A stretch of 64,000 bases of DNA from Lantana camara (GCA_037501455.1 CM074865.1:13586501-13650500), one strand, 5' to 3'; counted from the stretch's first letter, positions 21,363 through 33,853 are shown. Notes: generated by a model from the letters alone, not told the origin. Program-made: numbers and translations.

Positions 21363-23503
21363 ATGGTAACTACAAGGTCAGGAGCTGCGGGAGGAGGAGA
21401 GGATTTTCCCCATGAAGCCAATATCGTCGTTCCCTCCGCCGCCGCTAGTGGAGCACCACCTCCCTCCGCCGCCGCTGGTGGAGCACCACCCACCGGAGAT
21501 GTGACTCCACTTGCAGAATCTACGGTCCCCCCACCTGCACCACCAGCACCACCCGTTTCTGGCACCGTTGGAGGTGCCTCCCTCCCCACTCTTCCACAGC
21601 TTCCCTAGAATCAGTGGATTCATACTCATGCGAATTCGAGAGGGCAACACTACATGATGCCGCCGCCAGGATACACGCTTACCCCCACCGTCATGATGCC
21701 GCAGATCCAACCCTACCAGGCCGGCCAGATCCAGCTCCCGGTGGTGATCCCCAGGGAGATTGAAGGGGTGGAGTTGCCCCCTTTGACCCCTCAGCAGCTG
21801 AGGGCTCTTTACGCCCAATGTGAGGTTCAGGCGGCCCAGGGTGCATGGGAGAAGTTTCACTCCATGTATTTTCCCTCTGGGCAGGCCACTCAAGCTGCCC
21901 CTCCTTTGGGAGGATTGCAGACAAATCCGCTTAGGGAGGCTCAGGCCGTCCTAAGGGCTCAACCGCCGCCCCCGCCTGCCAAAGAGATGCCCAACCAAGG
22001 CGAAAACGAGCGTCCCCATGCGGACAGGGGCAGAGAGCCCACAGATAGAGTCAACGAAGATGAGGGAGACTCTCATGCCTCCAAAAGAGCCTCCCGGGCC
22101 ACAAAGCAGGGGGACAAAGAGGGAGATGTAAATCCTAACCTCCTCGCGGTTGTGCAAGACCAACTGCAGGGGTTAAAGGATATGGTTGGACAGCTCTCCC
22201 GGGCACAGTCTCAGATCTCCTACAGCAGGGATGAACGAGCCGACGCCAGAGACGCTCATCACAAAGACCGCCAGCCACGGGTCCCCCACCACAAGGAGCA
22301 GGAAGAGAACTTTTGCACTTACGAGTATCATCCGCTGGCGAGGGGCTCCCCCCTCGTGGAAGAAGTTTTAATGGCCCAAGTAGGAATGGCCAAAATCCCC
22401 ATTTCTGTCAACCGCTATGATGGGACAACGGATCCAGTGGAACACCTGGATCATTTCTTACACCTAATGCACTTGTACGAGCATTCGAGCCACTACTGGG
22501 CCAAAGTCTTTGTCACTTCCCTAGTAGGAATGGCTCAGGAATGGTATAAGCGATTGTCGCCACGCTCGATACATTCATATGAAGAGTTGGCCAATGCTTT
22601 CCTAAACCACTTCAACTCTTTGAAGGCCCCCGTCACTGCGCCCACAACACTCTACAATGTAGTGCAAGGCAAGAATGAATCTCTTCGCTCATTCTTCGCT
22701 CGTTTTAACAAGGAAATCTTGCAAGTGGAGAGGCCTTCTATGGATTTCTTGATCCCAGTGCTCTTTAAGGCTGTGGATCACAAGCAATACCTGAGCAAGA
22801 AGTTTGCTGATGCCATCGTGGAGAGAAGGCCAGGAACCCTCATGGCTTTAAGAGAAGTTACTGAGTCGTTCTTCACGCTCGAAGATATGTATGGGACGAA
22901 TGGGCCCCGACATCACAGCCCAGTGAGACACGAGCGTCACCAGGAGCGGGGACGAGAAGATGTTATCAGGAAGGAGCGCAAGAGATCGCCCCCGTCCCCT
23001 CGTCATTTCGAACGCGTCCCACTTACAAGGCCAAACTCCGAAGTTTATAACCTCTCTGGCAAGAAACTCTTTAAAAGGCCCACGAAGATGAGGGAAACTG
23101 AAGCTTTGAGACGCTCAAATAAGTACTGTGCTTTCCACAGGCAAAAGGGGCACGATACGGATGAATGCCGCCAACTGGAGGTGGAGATTCAGAGGCTCGT
23201 CGCGGGGGCCATTTGAAAGAATTTGTGAGAATATTGGAGCGCTATGACGAGCGTTGTCATGATCGGTCAAGAGAGAGGAGGAGGAGCCCGTCGCGCTCAA
23301 GGAGCCCGCGAGGGAGAGGCCCTCTTGAGAGCAGCCATCGCAACAAAAGAAAGGCTCCGGAGCAGGAAAATACCCCTTTTGCAGTCATCAACATGATAGC
23401 AGGAGGTTCCTCTGGTGGGGATTCTAACGCTGCCCGACGACGGTATGCCCGGAGTTATGATCAACGCCGCTCAGCACCCAAATCAGTCTACGCCATCCAA
23501 TAG
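21363..23503 (+). pseudogene. Element 2 gag
   Basis: Starts at ATG 21363 (MVTTRSGAAGGG), with an Ala/Pro-rich N-terminus. Lesions are TAG 21606-21608, a single-base shift in a G run near 23205, and TAG 23501-23503. From about 22380 comes the gag domain (ISVNRYDGTTDPVEHLDHF, then AQEWYKRLSPRSI and LRSFFARFNKEIL). A CX2HX4HX4C knuckle (CAFHRQKGHDTDEC) lies near 23130, followed after the frameshift by a basic RS-rich tail (RRRSPSRSRSPRGRG) and VINMIAGGSSGGDSN. The product would form the capsid. It shares one reading frame with pol except for the one shift. Confidence 0.9.
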
Positions 23504-24127
23504 GCAAAAGATCAGCGCTCGAAAGAGAATGATGTAATAGGATTTACTGATAGTGATTTGGAACATATTGTAACACCACATGGGGTCAGTGAAACCTCTA
23601 ACTGCCCCATAGTAGTTAGCTTGGATGTCCACAATCACGTTGTAAAGAGGGTGTTAGTGGATAGTGGAAGCTCTGTTAACGTTTTGCCCTACACCACGTT
23701 CCAAAAGATGAATGTTACCAACATCCCGCTCGAACCCCTCAAAACAGCCCTCATTGGCTTTGGAGGTTCGGAGGTCGGCCCACGAGGGCAAATTCGTGTG
23801 GCCACTTCATTCGGCCGAGCCCTACAGCGCAAAACGTTCATGGTCACCTACGCGGTGGTGGAGATTGATATCCCATATAACATCATAATCGGGAGGCCGA
23901 CTCTCGTGGATTTCAAAGCAATTATCTCCACTTACCACCAAAAAATCAAGTTGCCCACCCCCGAGGGTGTTGGAGAAGTTTTGTGTAACGTACGAGAGGC
24001 CTAGGAATGCTACATGCTATCCCTCAGAAAGCCTAAGGCAGAGAAAACATTCTAAATCGGGTCCACCAAGAAATCCGTTGATTTTCCCAATTTAGACGAG
24101 GATGGCCCCACGCGCAAGAGGGCCAAG
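23504..24127 (+). pseudogene. Element 2 protease
   Basis: In frame with gag tail and pol. The active site is VDSGSSVNVLP near 23660 and the flap/C-terminal motif NIIIGRPTL near 23880. This is a retroviral-type aspartic protease that would cleave the polyprotein. It is followed by a linker with TAG 24002-24004 (element 3 has tryptophan at this place) and TAA 24053-24055 (element 3 has glutamine), both explained by single transitions. Catalytic residues are intact, so loss is by truncation only. Confidence 0.88.
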
Positions 24128-27100
24128 TTGAACAAGAAAAAGAACAAGAAGAAAGATCCCAGCACCAAAGGCTCCCTCGAAAATGCTCCGCCAGGAACAG
24201 TAGAAAAATCCTCCTCTGAGGGGGATGAGTGTGAGGGTGACGAACCCCTTAATGATGGACGTTTGATAGGAAAGAAGAGGGCGCTTGAACTCCCCCGCCC
24301 CAAAATGAGGGTTGAGCCCACGGAAAAATTCCTTACTATTGAGCTGGAACCAGGGAACAAGGATAAAACTACTCAGATTGGGTCCAACCTCTCTGGACCC
24401 TCGCAGATTATGATGATTAACTTCCTCAGAGAAAACATCGATGTTTTTGCATGGAAAGCATCTGACCTTACAGGAATTGACCCGAGCGTCATAGTCCACA
24501 GGCTCAATGTGGATCCCTCATTTAAACCCATAAAGCAGAAGAAACGGGATGTACACGGTTTTCAGAAGAAAGTTATTGAGGAAGAAGTTAACAAGCTTCT
24601 GGAGGCCCAGTACATTGAGCCCATCTTGTACCCAGAGTGGTTGTGTAACGTGGTATTGGTGCCCAAGAGCGCAAATAAATGGCGCATGTGCAATGACTTT
24701 ACTGGTCTTAACAAGGCTTGCCCTAAGGATCCATACCCATTACCCCGGATAGACCAATTGGTGGATTCGACCGCCGGATGTGAACTCATGAGCATGATGG
24801 ACGCCTTTCAGGGGTACTATCAAACCTTTATGGCCCCAGAGGACCGCCCCAAAACTTCATTTGTTGTTCACTTGGGGGTATATTGCTTCTTAGTCATGAC
24901 TTTTGGGCTCAAGAACGCCGGAGCCACTTATCAGCGTCTTGTCAACAAGATGTTTGAAAAGGAAATTGGAGGATCCATGGAGGTTTACGTCGATGATATG
25001 ATTGTCAAGAGCGAACGTCACGGCTCACATCTGGAGGATCTCAAGCGCACTTTTTCCATTTTACGCCAGTATGGGATGAAATTAAATCCTTCAAAATGTA
25101 CTTTTGGAGTACGAGGGGGAAAGTTCTTAGGCTATATGGTCAGTCAGAGGGGGATTGAAGCCAACCCTGAGAAAATCAAGGCTATCTTGGAGATCCCCTC
25201 CCCTCGAAATCTCCGGGAAGTGCAAGTGCTAGTAGGAAAAATCATTTCCCTGAAAAGATTTATTTCACGCTCGGCGGACAGAAACCTTCATTTTTTCAAA
25301 ATTTTGCGAAACGCACGGAATTTTGCTTGGACTGAGGAGTGTGAGAAGGCTTTACAAGACATGAAGGCTTACCTTTCGAGCGCTCCGCTCCTGACCAAAC
25401 CCATTGAAGGCGAAAGGCTATTTATGTACCTCTCCGTCTCAACCGAGGCAACGAGTACGGTACTGATAGCTGTACGGGAACGTAGGCACCTGTCTGTTTA
25501 TTATTTGAGCAAAACATTACAAGGGGCTGAGAGGAAGTACTTGGAAATCGAGAAATTTGCGTTTGCCCTCATCAACACATCGAGACGATTGAGGCCTTAC
25601 TTTCAAGCGCACTCAATAACGGTCCTCACTGATCAGCCCTTGAAGCAAGTGTTATCCAAACCAGACGTGTCTGGAAGATTGATAAAATGGGCCATTGAGT
25701 TGAGTCAGTTTGACTTAAGTTTCGAGCCCAGAACCGCTACACAGGCGAAGGTTATAGCGGATCTGCTGGTTGAACGCTTCGGTTTAGAACCTGCTGCTCC
25801 AGAGAACGAGAGGCTATGGGTCCTACATACGGATGGTTCCTCAACCTCTCAAGGGGGAGGAGCAGGGGTAACCCTTAGAGACCCCAATGGGATTGAGTTA
25901 GATTTTGCAATCAGGTTGGATTTTCAAGTCACCAATAACGAGGCAGAATATGAAGCCCTTATGCAAGGATTGAAAATTGCTTTTCAGAACGGAGCCTCCA
26001 GAATCACCGCTTATGTTGATTCACAGTTAATTGCGAGCCAGATTGAAGGAACTTATGAGGCTCGAGAAACCACCATGGTGCAGTATTTGAGAAAAGCCAG
26101 GGAAATCATTGGGAAGTTCAAAGAATTCCATCTAATTCAGGTCCCACGGGTAGAAAACGAGCGTGCTGACGCTCTATCAAAATTTGCCTCGGCGTTGGAA
26201 GGTACCTCTGAGCGTTCTGTCACGTTTCTTAGAACAGAAGAGCCTTTGATCAAGGAGATAATCGCTAAGGAGATGGTCGCTATGATCGATCCGCACGAGC
26301 CTTGCTGGCTAGACGATATTATCAGATTTCTTAAAGATGGCGTTTGTCCCACTGACAAGGTGGAGGCTCGGAAAATCCGAAACAAGGCCCCTCGATTTTC
26401 TTTAGACTTCGAGGGGAGGTTGTTCAAGAAGTCATTTCAAGGACCCCCGATGAGGTGTCTAAGGCCCTCGCAAGCAAAAGAAACGCTCGAGCTTATTCAC
26501 AATGGGAGCTGTGGGAACCATTCAGGAGGGCGTATCCTTGCAAAGAAGGTCCTGAGGAGTGGATTTTATTGGCCCAAAGTTCTCCAAGACGCCATTGAGT
26601 TTTCCAGAAAATGCCCTAAGTGTCAATTCCATTCTAACCTCCCTCAACTGCCAGCCGCTCAAATGATCCCTATAGATGTCTCATGGCCCTTTGACCAGTG
26701 GGGAATCGACATCGTAGGCCTCTTGCCCATCGCGGTCGGACAGAAGAAGTTTGTCATTTTAGCTGTCGATTATTTTACCAAATGGGCCGAGGCTGAAGCC
26801 GTGGCAAAAATTACCTTCAGGGTTGTGAGGGACTTTATTTGGAAAAACATTATCTGCAGGTATGGTATACCAAGGGTGCTCATTTTAGACAATGGATCCC
26901 AGTTCATAGCGGCTGACACACGAGAATAGTGTTCAGAGTTAGGGATTGAACAACATTTTACCTCCGTGGTCCATCCCCAAGCCAATGGACAGGCGGAAGT
27001 CACCAATAGGGTCATTCTACAGCATCTGAAAACAATGCTAGAGAGCAAAAAGAGTGAATGGGCAGAAGAACTGCAAGGGGCACTCTGGGCTTACCGCACT

Positions 27101-27535
27101 ACTCCACGAGCGGCCACTGGCGAGACACCTTTCGCGCTCGTATATGGGTCAGAAGCCATGATACCCGCGGAAATAGTAAACGAATCCACTCGTGTAGCCT
27201 ATTTTGAGCCTCAGTTTAACGAAGATAACAGGGGCCTGGAGTTGGACCTACTGGAGCAAAAAAGAGACAATGCGTGGGCAAAAGTACACAGATACAAGGC
27301 AGCTGTAGCACAATAATATAACGAGCGTGTAAAAGAAAGAACTTTCCAACTGGGAGACTTGGTCTTGAAGAAAGTAGAAGTATCCAAGCATGTGGGAAAA
27401 TTGGACCCCAACTGGGAAGGGCTGTTCAAAGTTATACAAATTAGAGCTAACAACACTTACACTCTGGAGACACTTCAAGGCGAGCGATTACCTCGCCCTT
27501 GGAACGCATGTAACCTCCGGCGGTTTTATATTTAA
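24128..27535 (+). pseudogene. Element 2 pol: RT, RNase H, archaeal-type RNase H, integrase
   Basis: A 933-codon open stretch to TAG 26927-26929, then the same frame to TAA 27314-27316 and on to the natural end at 27533-27535. RT lies at about residues 170-350 (CNDFTGLNKACPKDPYPLP; catalytic YVDDMIV), followed by a degenerate RNase H with TDQPLKQVL. A second RNase H starts near residue 565 (LHTDGSSTSQGGGAG; TNNEAEYEAL; ENERADALSKF). Integrase has an HHCC finger (HNGSCGNHSGG ... CPKCQ) and DDE residues in WGIDIVG, DNGSQF and, after the stop, QANGQAEVTN. It ends with NLRRFY. It would copy and insert the element if intact. Confidence 0.93.
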
Positions 27536-27950
27536 AAGCTCTTTAGAAATGATGATGTAACAATCCCACTAATGGGTTCTATGTACTACTTCAAATCTCA
27601 AGTAAGTTACAATACATTCTCTTGAATATTTCTATACTACTGCTCTTAAATTACGCAAATGGATAAGACCCACGTCCCTTGTTTCCACGAACGTGGTTGG
27701 TAATCCATTCCAATACGCACGATGTTATTGCACATGGGTTACGCTTGCCAGCGCTCTTCTCCACGTGGGGGGATGCCCTCATAAGGATAGTCTGGTAACG
27801 CTCACAACCAACCTGATAAATCGGAGAAAAATGCAAGGAAAATCCTAGTAGGCCTTGGTCGTTTATCACAACGCCTTGTGCTCGAAAACGGGATCGCTTG
27901 CAAGTCCTAAAAATTAACGGGTACAAGCGCGCTCGTTCAACGGTAACGTC

Positions 27951-27983
27951 ATTCGGAATGAATTTTCATTCGGAATGAATTTT
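27951..27983. repeat. 17-bp direct duplication
   Basis: cattcggaatgaatttt occurs twice in a row immediately before the 87-bp repeat array. Confidence 0.85.
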
Positions 27984-28400
27984 CACAAGTCTTGAACGAG
28001 GGCAGTCTCTCAGTAAGACCCTCTTAATCACTCAAGACTTAGTAAAATTTTCCAAGTTAAGCAAAATTTTCACAAGTCTTGAACGAGGGCAGTCTCACAG
28101 TAAGACCCTCGTAATTACTCAAGACTTAGTAAAATTTTCCAAGATAAGCAAAATCTTCACAAGTCTTGAACGAGGGCAGTCTCTCAGTAAGACCCTCGTA
28201 ACTACTCAAGACTTAGTAAAATTTTCCAAGTTAAGCAAAATTTTCACAAGTTTTGAACGAGGGCAGCCTCTCAGTAAGACCCTCGTAATTACTCAAGACT
28301 TAGCAAACATTTCTAGGTATAAAAGTAAAATTTTTACAAGCTTTGAAAAAGGGCAATCTTTCAATAAGACCCTCATACTTACTCAAGATTTAGCCAAAAC
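27984..28400 (+). repeat. 87-bp tandem hairpin repeat, about 5 copies
   Basis: Copies start at 27984, 28071, 28158, 28245 and about 28335 (spacings 87, 87, 87, 90), and the last is decayed. Each unit contains a double dyad: AAGTCTTGA pairs with TCAAGACTT, and inside it ACGAGGG pairs with CCCTCGT around a 16-nt loop. Tandem repeats after pol are known in Tat-type elements. The remainder of 27536-28640 shows no coding sequence. Confidence 0.92.
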
Positions 28401-28662
28401 AAGGCCTATTTTACCAAGCATGTTACTCAGAATCTAAGCGTTAAGAGATTTTGTTAACAACAAGCGCAAGGTAGTCGCAATCAAAAATGATGGTGCAAGG
28501 AAAAAAAAAAGAAGAGACATTACTATGGAAAAGAAGGATTTCATTAATTTGAGGCTTTCACCAAAATTACAAAACAAGGGCGAAGGGGCCCATAACATTC
28601 GTACAAAAAAGGCACTAAGTCAGAAGAAGAAGAATTACAACATAAGCAGATGAGGAAGAACT

Positions 28663-31597
28663 TCAGGCGGCGGGAACGACGTCTTCATCCAGAACCACCA
28701 AGATATTTCGGGCCACAGGGCCGTATACCGGACCCGCCGGCTCTTGCGCTGGGGGGGCATTTTTATCTTGGTGCTGGGCAGCTGGAGTAGCAGGCTCATT
28801 GTTTCCTGGCGCTTGCGGAGCATTGGGTTCATTGGCATCGTTGGCAGGAATGGGGGCATTCTCGGTATCAGAAGCGGGAGCGTTAACAACAGGCACTGGA
28901 GGCTAGTTCGCCAGAGGGTTCTCAGAAATAGCATTGGCATTGTTATTCCCCTCAGTCTGTTCTGCTTGAGAGGCCTCTTCTGGAGGATGAGTCGCCATGT
29001 ATTCATCCTGGATGAGCGTGAAAAGAAAATTATACTCCGGCTCGGAGATATTTGACTCAGGATCCTCACGATCGTCGTCATCCTCCACGCAGCGTTCGTT
29101 GAACATGAGCCCCATGCCCTGCTCCTCACGGATCGACGGATCAGTCAAGCCCTTGTGGATGCCTTGATCAATTGCCAAGTTGAACGTTTTCTGGGCTTCA
29201 TCAAGGCAATGAAGGCAAAGTTGAACGCTTTGGAATGGCAGAATTTGATGAGCGCCTCCTTATTTGATTGCTCAAAACGATGGGGGAGTTGGTTCATGGC
29301 ATCAGCATATTTCTTTTCCGCCTCCATGGCCCTCGTCTTCCAATCGTTGCGCTCGGTAGTGAGCTTTTTATGATTCTCCTCAAGCTGGTTAAATTAGTTG
29401 CGCCAACTCCTTCGAGCGTTCTCAGAGGTCTTGAAGTCATCTTGCAACTTCTTCATCTCGGTCTCCATCTTGTTGTACTCCTCCTTAAGAGAAATGTACA
29501 TGGCCTTCTCTGTATCTAACTCCTCCTGAAGCTGGGCGGGATCGTTCGAGCGCGCCATCTTTTTGTACTTTGCTTTCCGATCAGCATAAACCGTGGCGCG
29601 CATTTGGATATTTCTCGCCCTCGTGAGCACTTGCTGCACGGGCTCGAAAGGGCAAAAGTGTTAACAGATATATTGAAGAACAACACTTCAAAAGATAATG
29701 AAACTGCAAGAAGTTGGAAAACTTACGGAGATTAGGGCATGAACCATGTCGCTGGTCACCTTCTCCACAGACTCTGAGTACAAATGCTTATGATCCGCAG
29801 AGAATTGGGCCCTTTCATACGGATTTTGGCTAATACCTTGGGCCAATGTCCCGTGCCTTAGTAATACGGCATCCCCATCTGCGGAGCCCTTGTAGCTCCT
29901 ATCCCCCCGGCGGTCGAAATCCCACAAATGTTGCTCCTCCGAGGAGGAAGTGTCTCCATCGCCGCCCTTGGGGCCTTCCACAACTTGTTTGCCCTTGCCG
30001 GTTATGGCGAAGGCATCAGGTATTCTCTCCCTTGAGCCTCGTTTATCACCACGCTCGCAGGGGGCCTCGTTTGATTGATGGCATTAGGATTGACCACCCT
30101 CGTATTTGCTGCGGTTGGTGGTCGTACCACTATGCGGTTTTCAGTATTCGCCGCTCGGTTCTCCCCTTGTCCCTGCGGTCCTTGAGCGCCAGGTGCGGCA
30201 CTTGAGCTGGCGCTTTGGTGGCCGCCGCGACCGTCACCCCGGCCTGCTCCTCGGCCTCGGGGATTTTGTTGATCTCCTTGCTGGGCTTAACGCCTGTTAG
30301 CGTTGGTGAACCTAGCAGCGCTTCTTATACCTCCAGCCATCCTTAAAATTTCCGCTCATGGAAAGAAGGCGAAAACGAGGGTCAGAAACCCTTAAGCAAA
30401 TTTCACAAAATACAAGTTACAAATGCAAGGTACAGTTAGTATCCCTATCTAAAAGTTAGTGCCCTGAAGTCTAACCATCTCTCTCCAAATCTCGAGCGGG
30501 AGGGTTGCTGAGATAATGTGGGTCGTTAGTGAGCCCGTAAAGGAACATGAGTTCTGCATCATCTATCCAGTCCTTGGCTTGAATTAGGTGGCCCTCGTCC
30601 CTCAACACCCCAGCCAATTCCTTGGCCCAGTCCTTAGGGAAGGAAGGTTCCAAGCGGCTCTTTACAAGGGATCCCTTCCCATTAGATATCCATTCTCGGG
30701 CCACCCCGAAATCATCATCCTCTGGGGCTTTGACAAAAATATACTTCTCCTTCCAATCTGGGCCATAAGTGGAGGAAGGAGAGTTGATCAATTTCAAGTG
30801 GGCCTTCGCCTGAACGTAGTAGAAATAACCCGCCTCAGGTGACGAGCGCAGTGAGCTAACTACTTGGAGAAGGGCGTTGAAATTCCACATGAAGGGCTCG
30901 TATCCAGCGCACTTCATAAGGATCACAAAGCTGGTTATCAAAGCGAGGCCGTTGGGCACGATTTGCGAAGGACAGAGGTTCAAATCATTCAGAATGTTGG
31001 CCACTGGAACTGGAATTGGGAACCTCAAGCCCCCAGAACTGACCGCATCCTTATAAACTGCCATCTCACTGGGGGGCGGACGGTTGGCACGCTTGTGAGA
31101 AGCAGGGATCCGCCATGAGAAGCGCTCGTCCCAGTAGATTGGCGCCAGCATGGTCTTCACTTCTCCCAAAGTAATTGTGCTGGGAGTCTTGTCCGGGGTA
31201 CGCTCGGTCGCCTGCATACCCGAGCCTTCACCCTCGTTTGGCCCTTGGTTTTCTTGGGCCTCTGGGTTTTCTTGCCTTTGCCCTTGTCATGGGATCTTTC
31301 TGAGGGCCCTGCTCCTCCCTCGGATTCTGGAGCCGAGGCTGCGACGGCCACGGTCACGGTGTGGCGATGAGGGTGAGTTGCGCTCTCTGTTTTCGGAAGA
31401 GTCACCCCCTGCCTCTCCGCTTCCATCACCAGATTCATCTCTTCAAAGAAATGCTCAACCCCATCTGGGTTCTTTTCATCTATGGCCATCACAGCCGCGT
31501 CCAACTCCTCGTCCCTAGGAGAACCCGACGGAGACGAACTCTGAGTAGCCATGTCTTCCACTTCACGGGCAAATTCTTCTACATGATCTCTGGCCAT
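28663..31597 (-). pseudogene. Element 2 antisense multi-exon gene (gypsy-type 'transposase-28'-like plus coiled coil)
   Basis: Read on the minus strand. It starts at ATG 31597 (MARDHVEEFAREVEDM). The acidic/basic N-terminal part is shifted in frame near 31215. It is followed by a conserved domain 31217-30471 (EMAVYKDAVSSGGLRFPIP, SQIVPNGLALITSFVILM), which I recognise as similar to Pfam 'putative gypsy type transposon' PF04195. Candidate donors are ATG|GTTAGA near 30472 and CTCC|GTAAGT near 29730, with an acceptor CCCGTGCAG near 29640. Exon 3 is a coiled coil (KKMARSNDPAQLQEELDTEK) with a stop near 29394. Frame is lost again near 29150, and it ends LDEDVVPAA. Element 3 has the same layout. 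Function unknown. Confidence 0.8.
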
Positions 31598-32215
31598 GAC
31601 TATGGTGGAATTTGGGAAAGATATGAGGATTTGGGAAGCAAGGAGTGTTCGGAGAGATTTGGGAATTTCTGGAGAAAGTAAAGCTTGTGGATTTACTAAA
31701 TCCTAATCTGATTCTAAGGTTAGCAAAGTTAGAAGGTTTCACCAGAGTTTACCTTGGGTTTTCTGGAAAAGCTTGAAGGAAAGTTATGAATGCTCTGAAA
31801 CTTGTTTTGCAAAGAGTTTTCGCGAATATGTGCTCTGAAGATATGTTTGCGTAAAAGATGGAATGGATACAGAATCCCTTATTTATAGGGATGGAAGTTG
31901 GTATGTTTCTGGCAAGAAATTCAAAATTACAATCATTTCCCGCCTAGGAAACCGTTCCCTTTATTGAACCGTCACGTACTTCCCAAGAATCACGCGCCCC
32001 ACGCGCATCAGCATTTAATGCACAGACGTTACAAGCGGTCAGAAGAAAGGACCGCATTTAATGCGTAGACGTTTTAAGCGGTCAGAGGAAAGAACTGTAT
32101 TTATGACAAAATCAGAATGACGATTGCTCAACACGCCATGCCTCATACGAGCGCAACGCTCGATGGAGTACATTTGAAGAATTCTACAGCCCTTATCACT
32201 AAGGACTACAGAATT
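31598..32215 (-). other. Promoter and leader of the antisense gene, element 2
   Basis: No other coding content. TATAAATA on the minus strand at 31880-31887 sits in CCCTATAAATAAGGG, 290 bp upstream of the ATG. A GTAAAC donor-like site lies in the leader (about 31750). Element 3 has the same box at almost the same distance. Confidence 0.6.
31880..31887 (-). promoter_or_regulatory. TATA box of antisense gene, element 2
   Basis: TATAAATA on the minus strand, outside the LTR, 290 bp before the antisense ATG at 31597. The paired box in element 3 is at 37358-37365, 291 bp before its ATG. Confidence 0.65.
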
Positions 32216-32226
32216 GGGGGGCAAAA
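32216..32226 (+). other. Polypurine tract, element 2
   Basis: ggggggcaaaa directly before the 3' LTR. Confidence 0.85.
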
Positions 32227-33050
32227 TGATGGGGCCAAAATACGCTCGTCCCGCGTTTGCACACGTGGCGACTCGAGATGACAACACCTGTCCTCTTGTG
32301 ATTAAGGTAGTTATACACGAGCGTTCAAACCTCTCAAGCGTCAGCCTTCCTCAAAGACACGTGGCATCTCTGCTGCGTATACACGTGATCAACATTACCG
32401 CTCTCCAACGAGCGCGATTCATACTACATGACTTAAGCGCCAATCAGTCAAGGAAGCTCTCTTCGAGCGCCACTCTCCTTCAGGGAAGCTCCCACTCCTC
32501 TTCGTATGAGCCTTGGCCTTCATCCCCTAGTGGATTCCTTGGTCTCCAAGGCTCTTGGTTGACACGAGCGTGCTCTTAGCCCTCGTTACCAACCCCCTAA
32601 AATGGCTCTCTGACACCCCGTACATGCTCGCGCACCTACCACTGTTGCCAACACTAACTTTCACCAGCTTTTGCAGAAGATTCCTCCTAGGTTTCTCTCA
32701 TAGCGCCACGTGTTAGGGCAACACATGGTCAGGACCACACGGTGCAAATGACCAAAGGGTCCCTGACCCTCAACTATAAATATGCGAGTTCATCTCCTTC
32801 ACTGTAAGCAATCTCCATTACTGCAACTCCATACCTAGCATATTATCTCTTTCAGATCTTCATCTGACTTGAGCGTCGGAGAGCCAAACTGGGAATCACC
32901 CCCAGTTCCCCCAGCTTGGCCTTCTGACTTTGTCTTTGTGTTTGTCCTAGCAGGTAGAACCCCCCATCTTTCCCGGCGAACATCAACTGTTTCCTCAACT
33001 AAACAAATTCTAAAGTGATTGGACTCTGTACCCCATATTCAGACCCATCA
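32227..33050 (+). repeat. Element 2 3' LTR (824 bp)
   Basis: Matches the 5' LTR with about 12 base differences and a 1-bp indel (ctggttt versus ctgttt). Ends ACCCATCA before the target duplicate gacat. Confidence 0.95.
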
Positions 33051-33415
33051 GACATAAAGTGGAATGTGTAATTTTTTATCATACTTTATTAGAATAAATA
33101 TGCATGAAATATTTATTCCAATTTATACTCAATAAAATATAAATATTAATTAAATTATAAATTTTTAAATTGAAAATACAAATTTAACTAACATTACAAA
33201 TATATCATTACGCTTTCAATATTATTACAATATACCCCTAAGGGTATGATTGGAATTTTTAAAAATAATATTGCTGACGTCAACAAAAGTTAATATCGTT
33301 ATTAACAGTTGGGGCAATTTGTGAGAGAAAATATAAACCTTAGGAAAGTGTTCGTAATTTCTCAAATCTCACGAAAAAATCTGTATTTTTACCAAAACCC
33401 AGGGGCGTTGGTAAT

Positions 33416-33573
33416 GGAAAATTCTTGTATGAGCCGGGTGTAGGGCACTGTTCCCTACACCCGCCTCTAATACACAATAAAAAAATAAAAAAATAAAAAT
33501 TATTTTTTTATTTGTGTATTAGAGACGGGTGTAGGGAACAGTGCCTACACCCGACTCATACAAGAATTTCCCG
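33416..33573. mobile_element. Small foldback MITE
   Basis: Two arms of about 64 bp are near-perfect reverse complements (left arm with ttcttgtatgagccgggtg, right arm with cacccgactcatacaagaa), joined by an A/T-rich centre. Flanks gttggtaat (33407-33415) and gtttgtaat (33574-33582, allowing one base) suggest a 9-10 bp target duplication, so Mutator-type. It sits in the right arm of the MITE at 19902-33587. Confidence 0.8.
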
Positions 33574-33853
33574 TTTGTAATTACCCCAAAAAATTAAAAT
33601 ATCATGAACTATGATCGGTGATCCATTTGTGAGTTGTGACCCGTATTTAACAACCATAAAGTTAGGGACCGTGATAGTGACTAATAAAAACCGTGTGACT
33701 ATTGTGATCAATTAATGACTGTGTTGTGATTGAATTTTATGTTGTTCCCAACAAAAACTGGACTAACCTCTTTATATTTAGAATTGAAGTAATTAGCTGC
33801 TTACTGACACAAAGAACTCAGAAGGAAAAAATTTCAGGATGTAGATATCTTAC

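Larger units (their letters stand above)
20450..33050 (+). mobile_element. Element 2: full-length Tat-like Ty3/gypsy retrotransposon with antisense gene
   Basis: LTRs start TGATGGGGCC and end ACCCATCA, with a perfect 5-bp target duplication gacat at 20445-20449 and 33051-33055. Order: LTR, primer site, gag, protease, RT, RNase H, second (archaeal-type) RNase H, integrase, 87-bp tandem hairpins, multi-exon antisense gene, polypurine tract, LTR. The double RNase H and the antisense gene place it in the Tat group. By eye the LTRs differ at about 12 bases, mostly transitions, plus one indel, giving roughly half a million years. Gag-pol is broken by six stops and one frameshift. Confidence 0.95.
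19902..33587. mobile_element. MULE-type MITE split by element 2 (own sequence 19902-20449 and 33056-33587)
   Basis: The left end gggataattacgaacgcccc is matched by the reverse complement of the right end (aggggcgtt-gtaattacccc) once the small foldback element at 33416-33573 is removed. The arms continue with acagat and agatttgagaaattac on both sides. Flanks taaaaatta (19893-19901) and aaaaaatta (33588-33596) give a 9-bp target duplication with one mismatch. Its own length is about 0.9 kb without a coding region. Confidence 0.78.

Noticed and set aside
28744..31681. Plus-strand frames in 28744-29055, 29155-29519, 29846-30300, 30588-31118 and 31150-31681
   Set aside because: Shadows of the minus-strand antisense gene of element 2, which has the conserved domain, splice sites and promoter.
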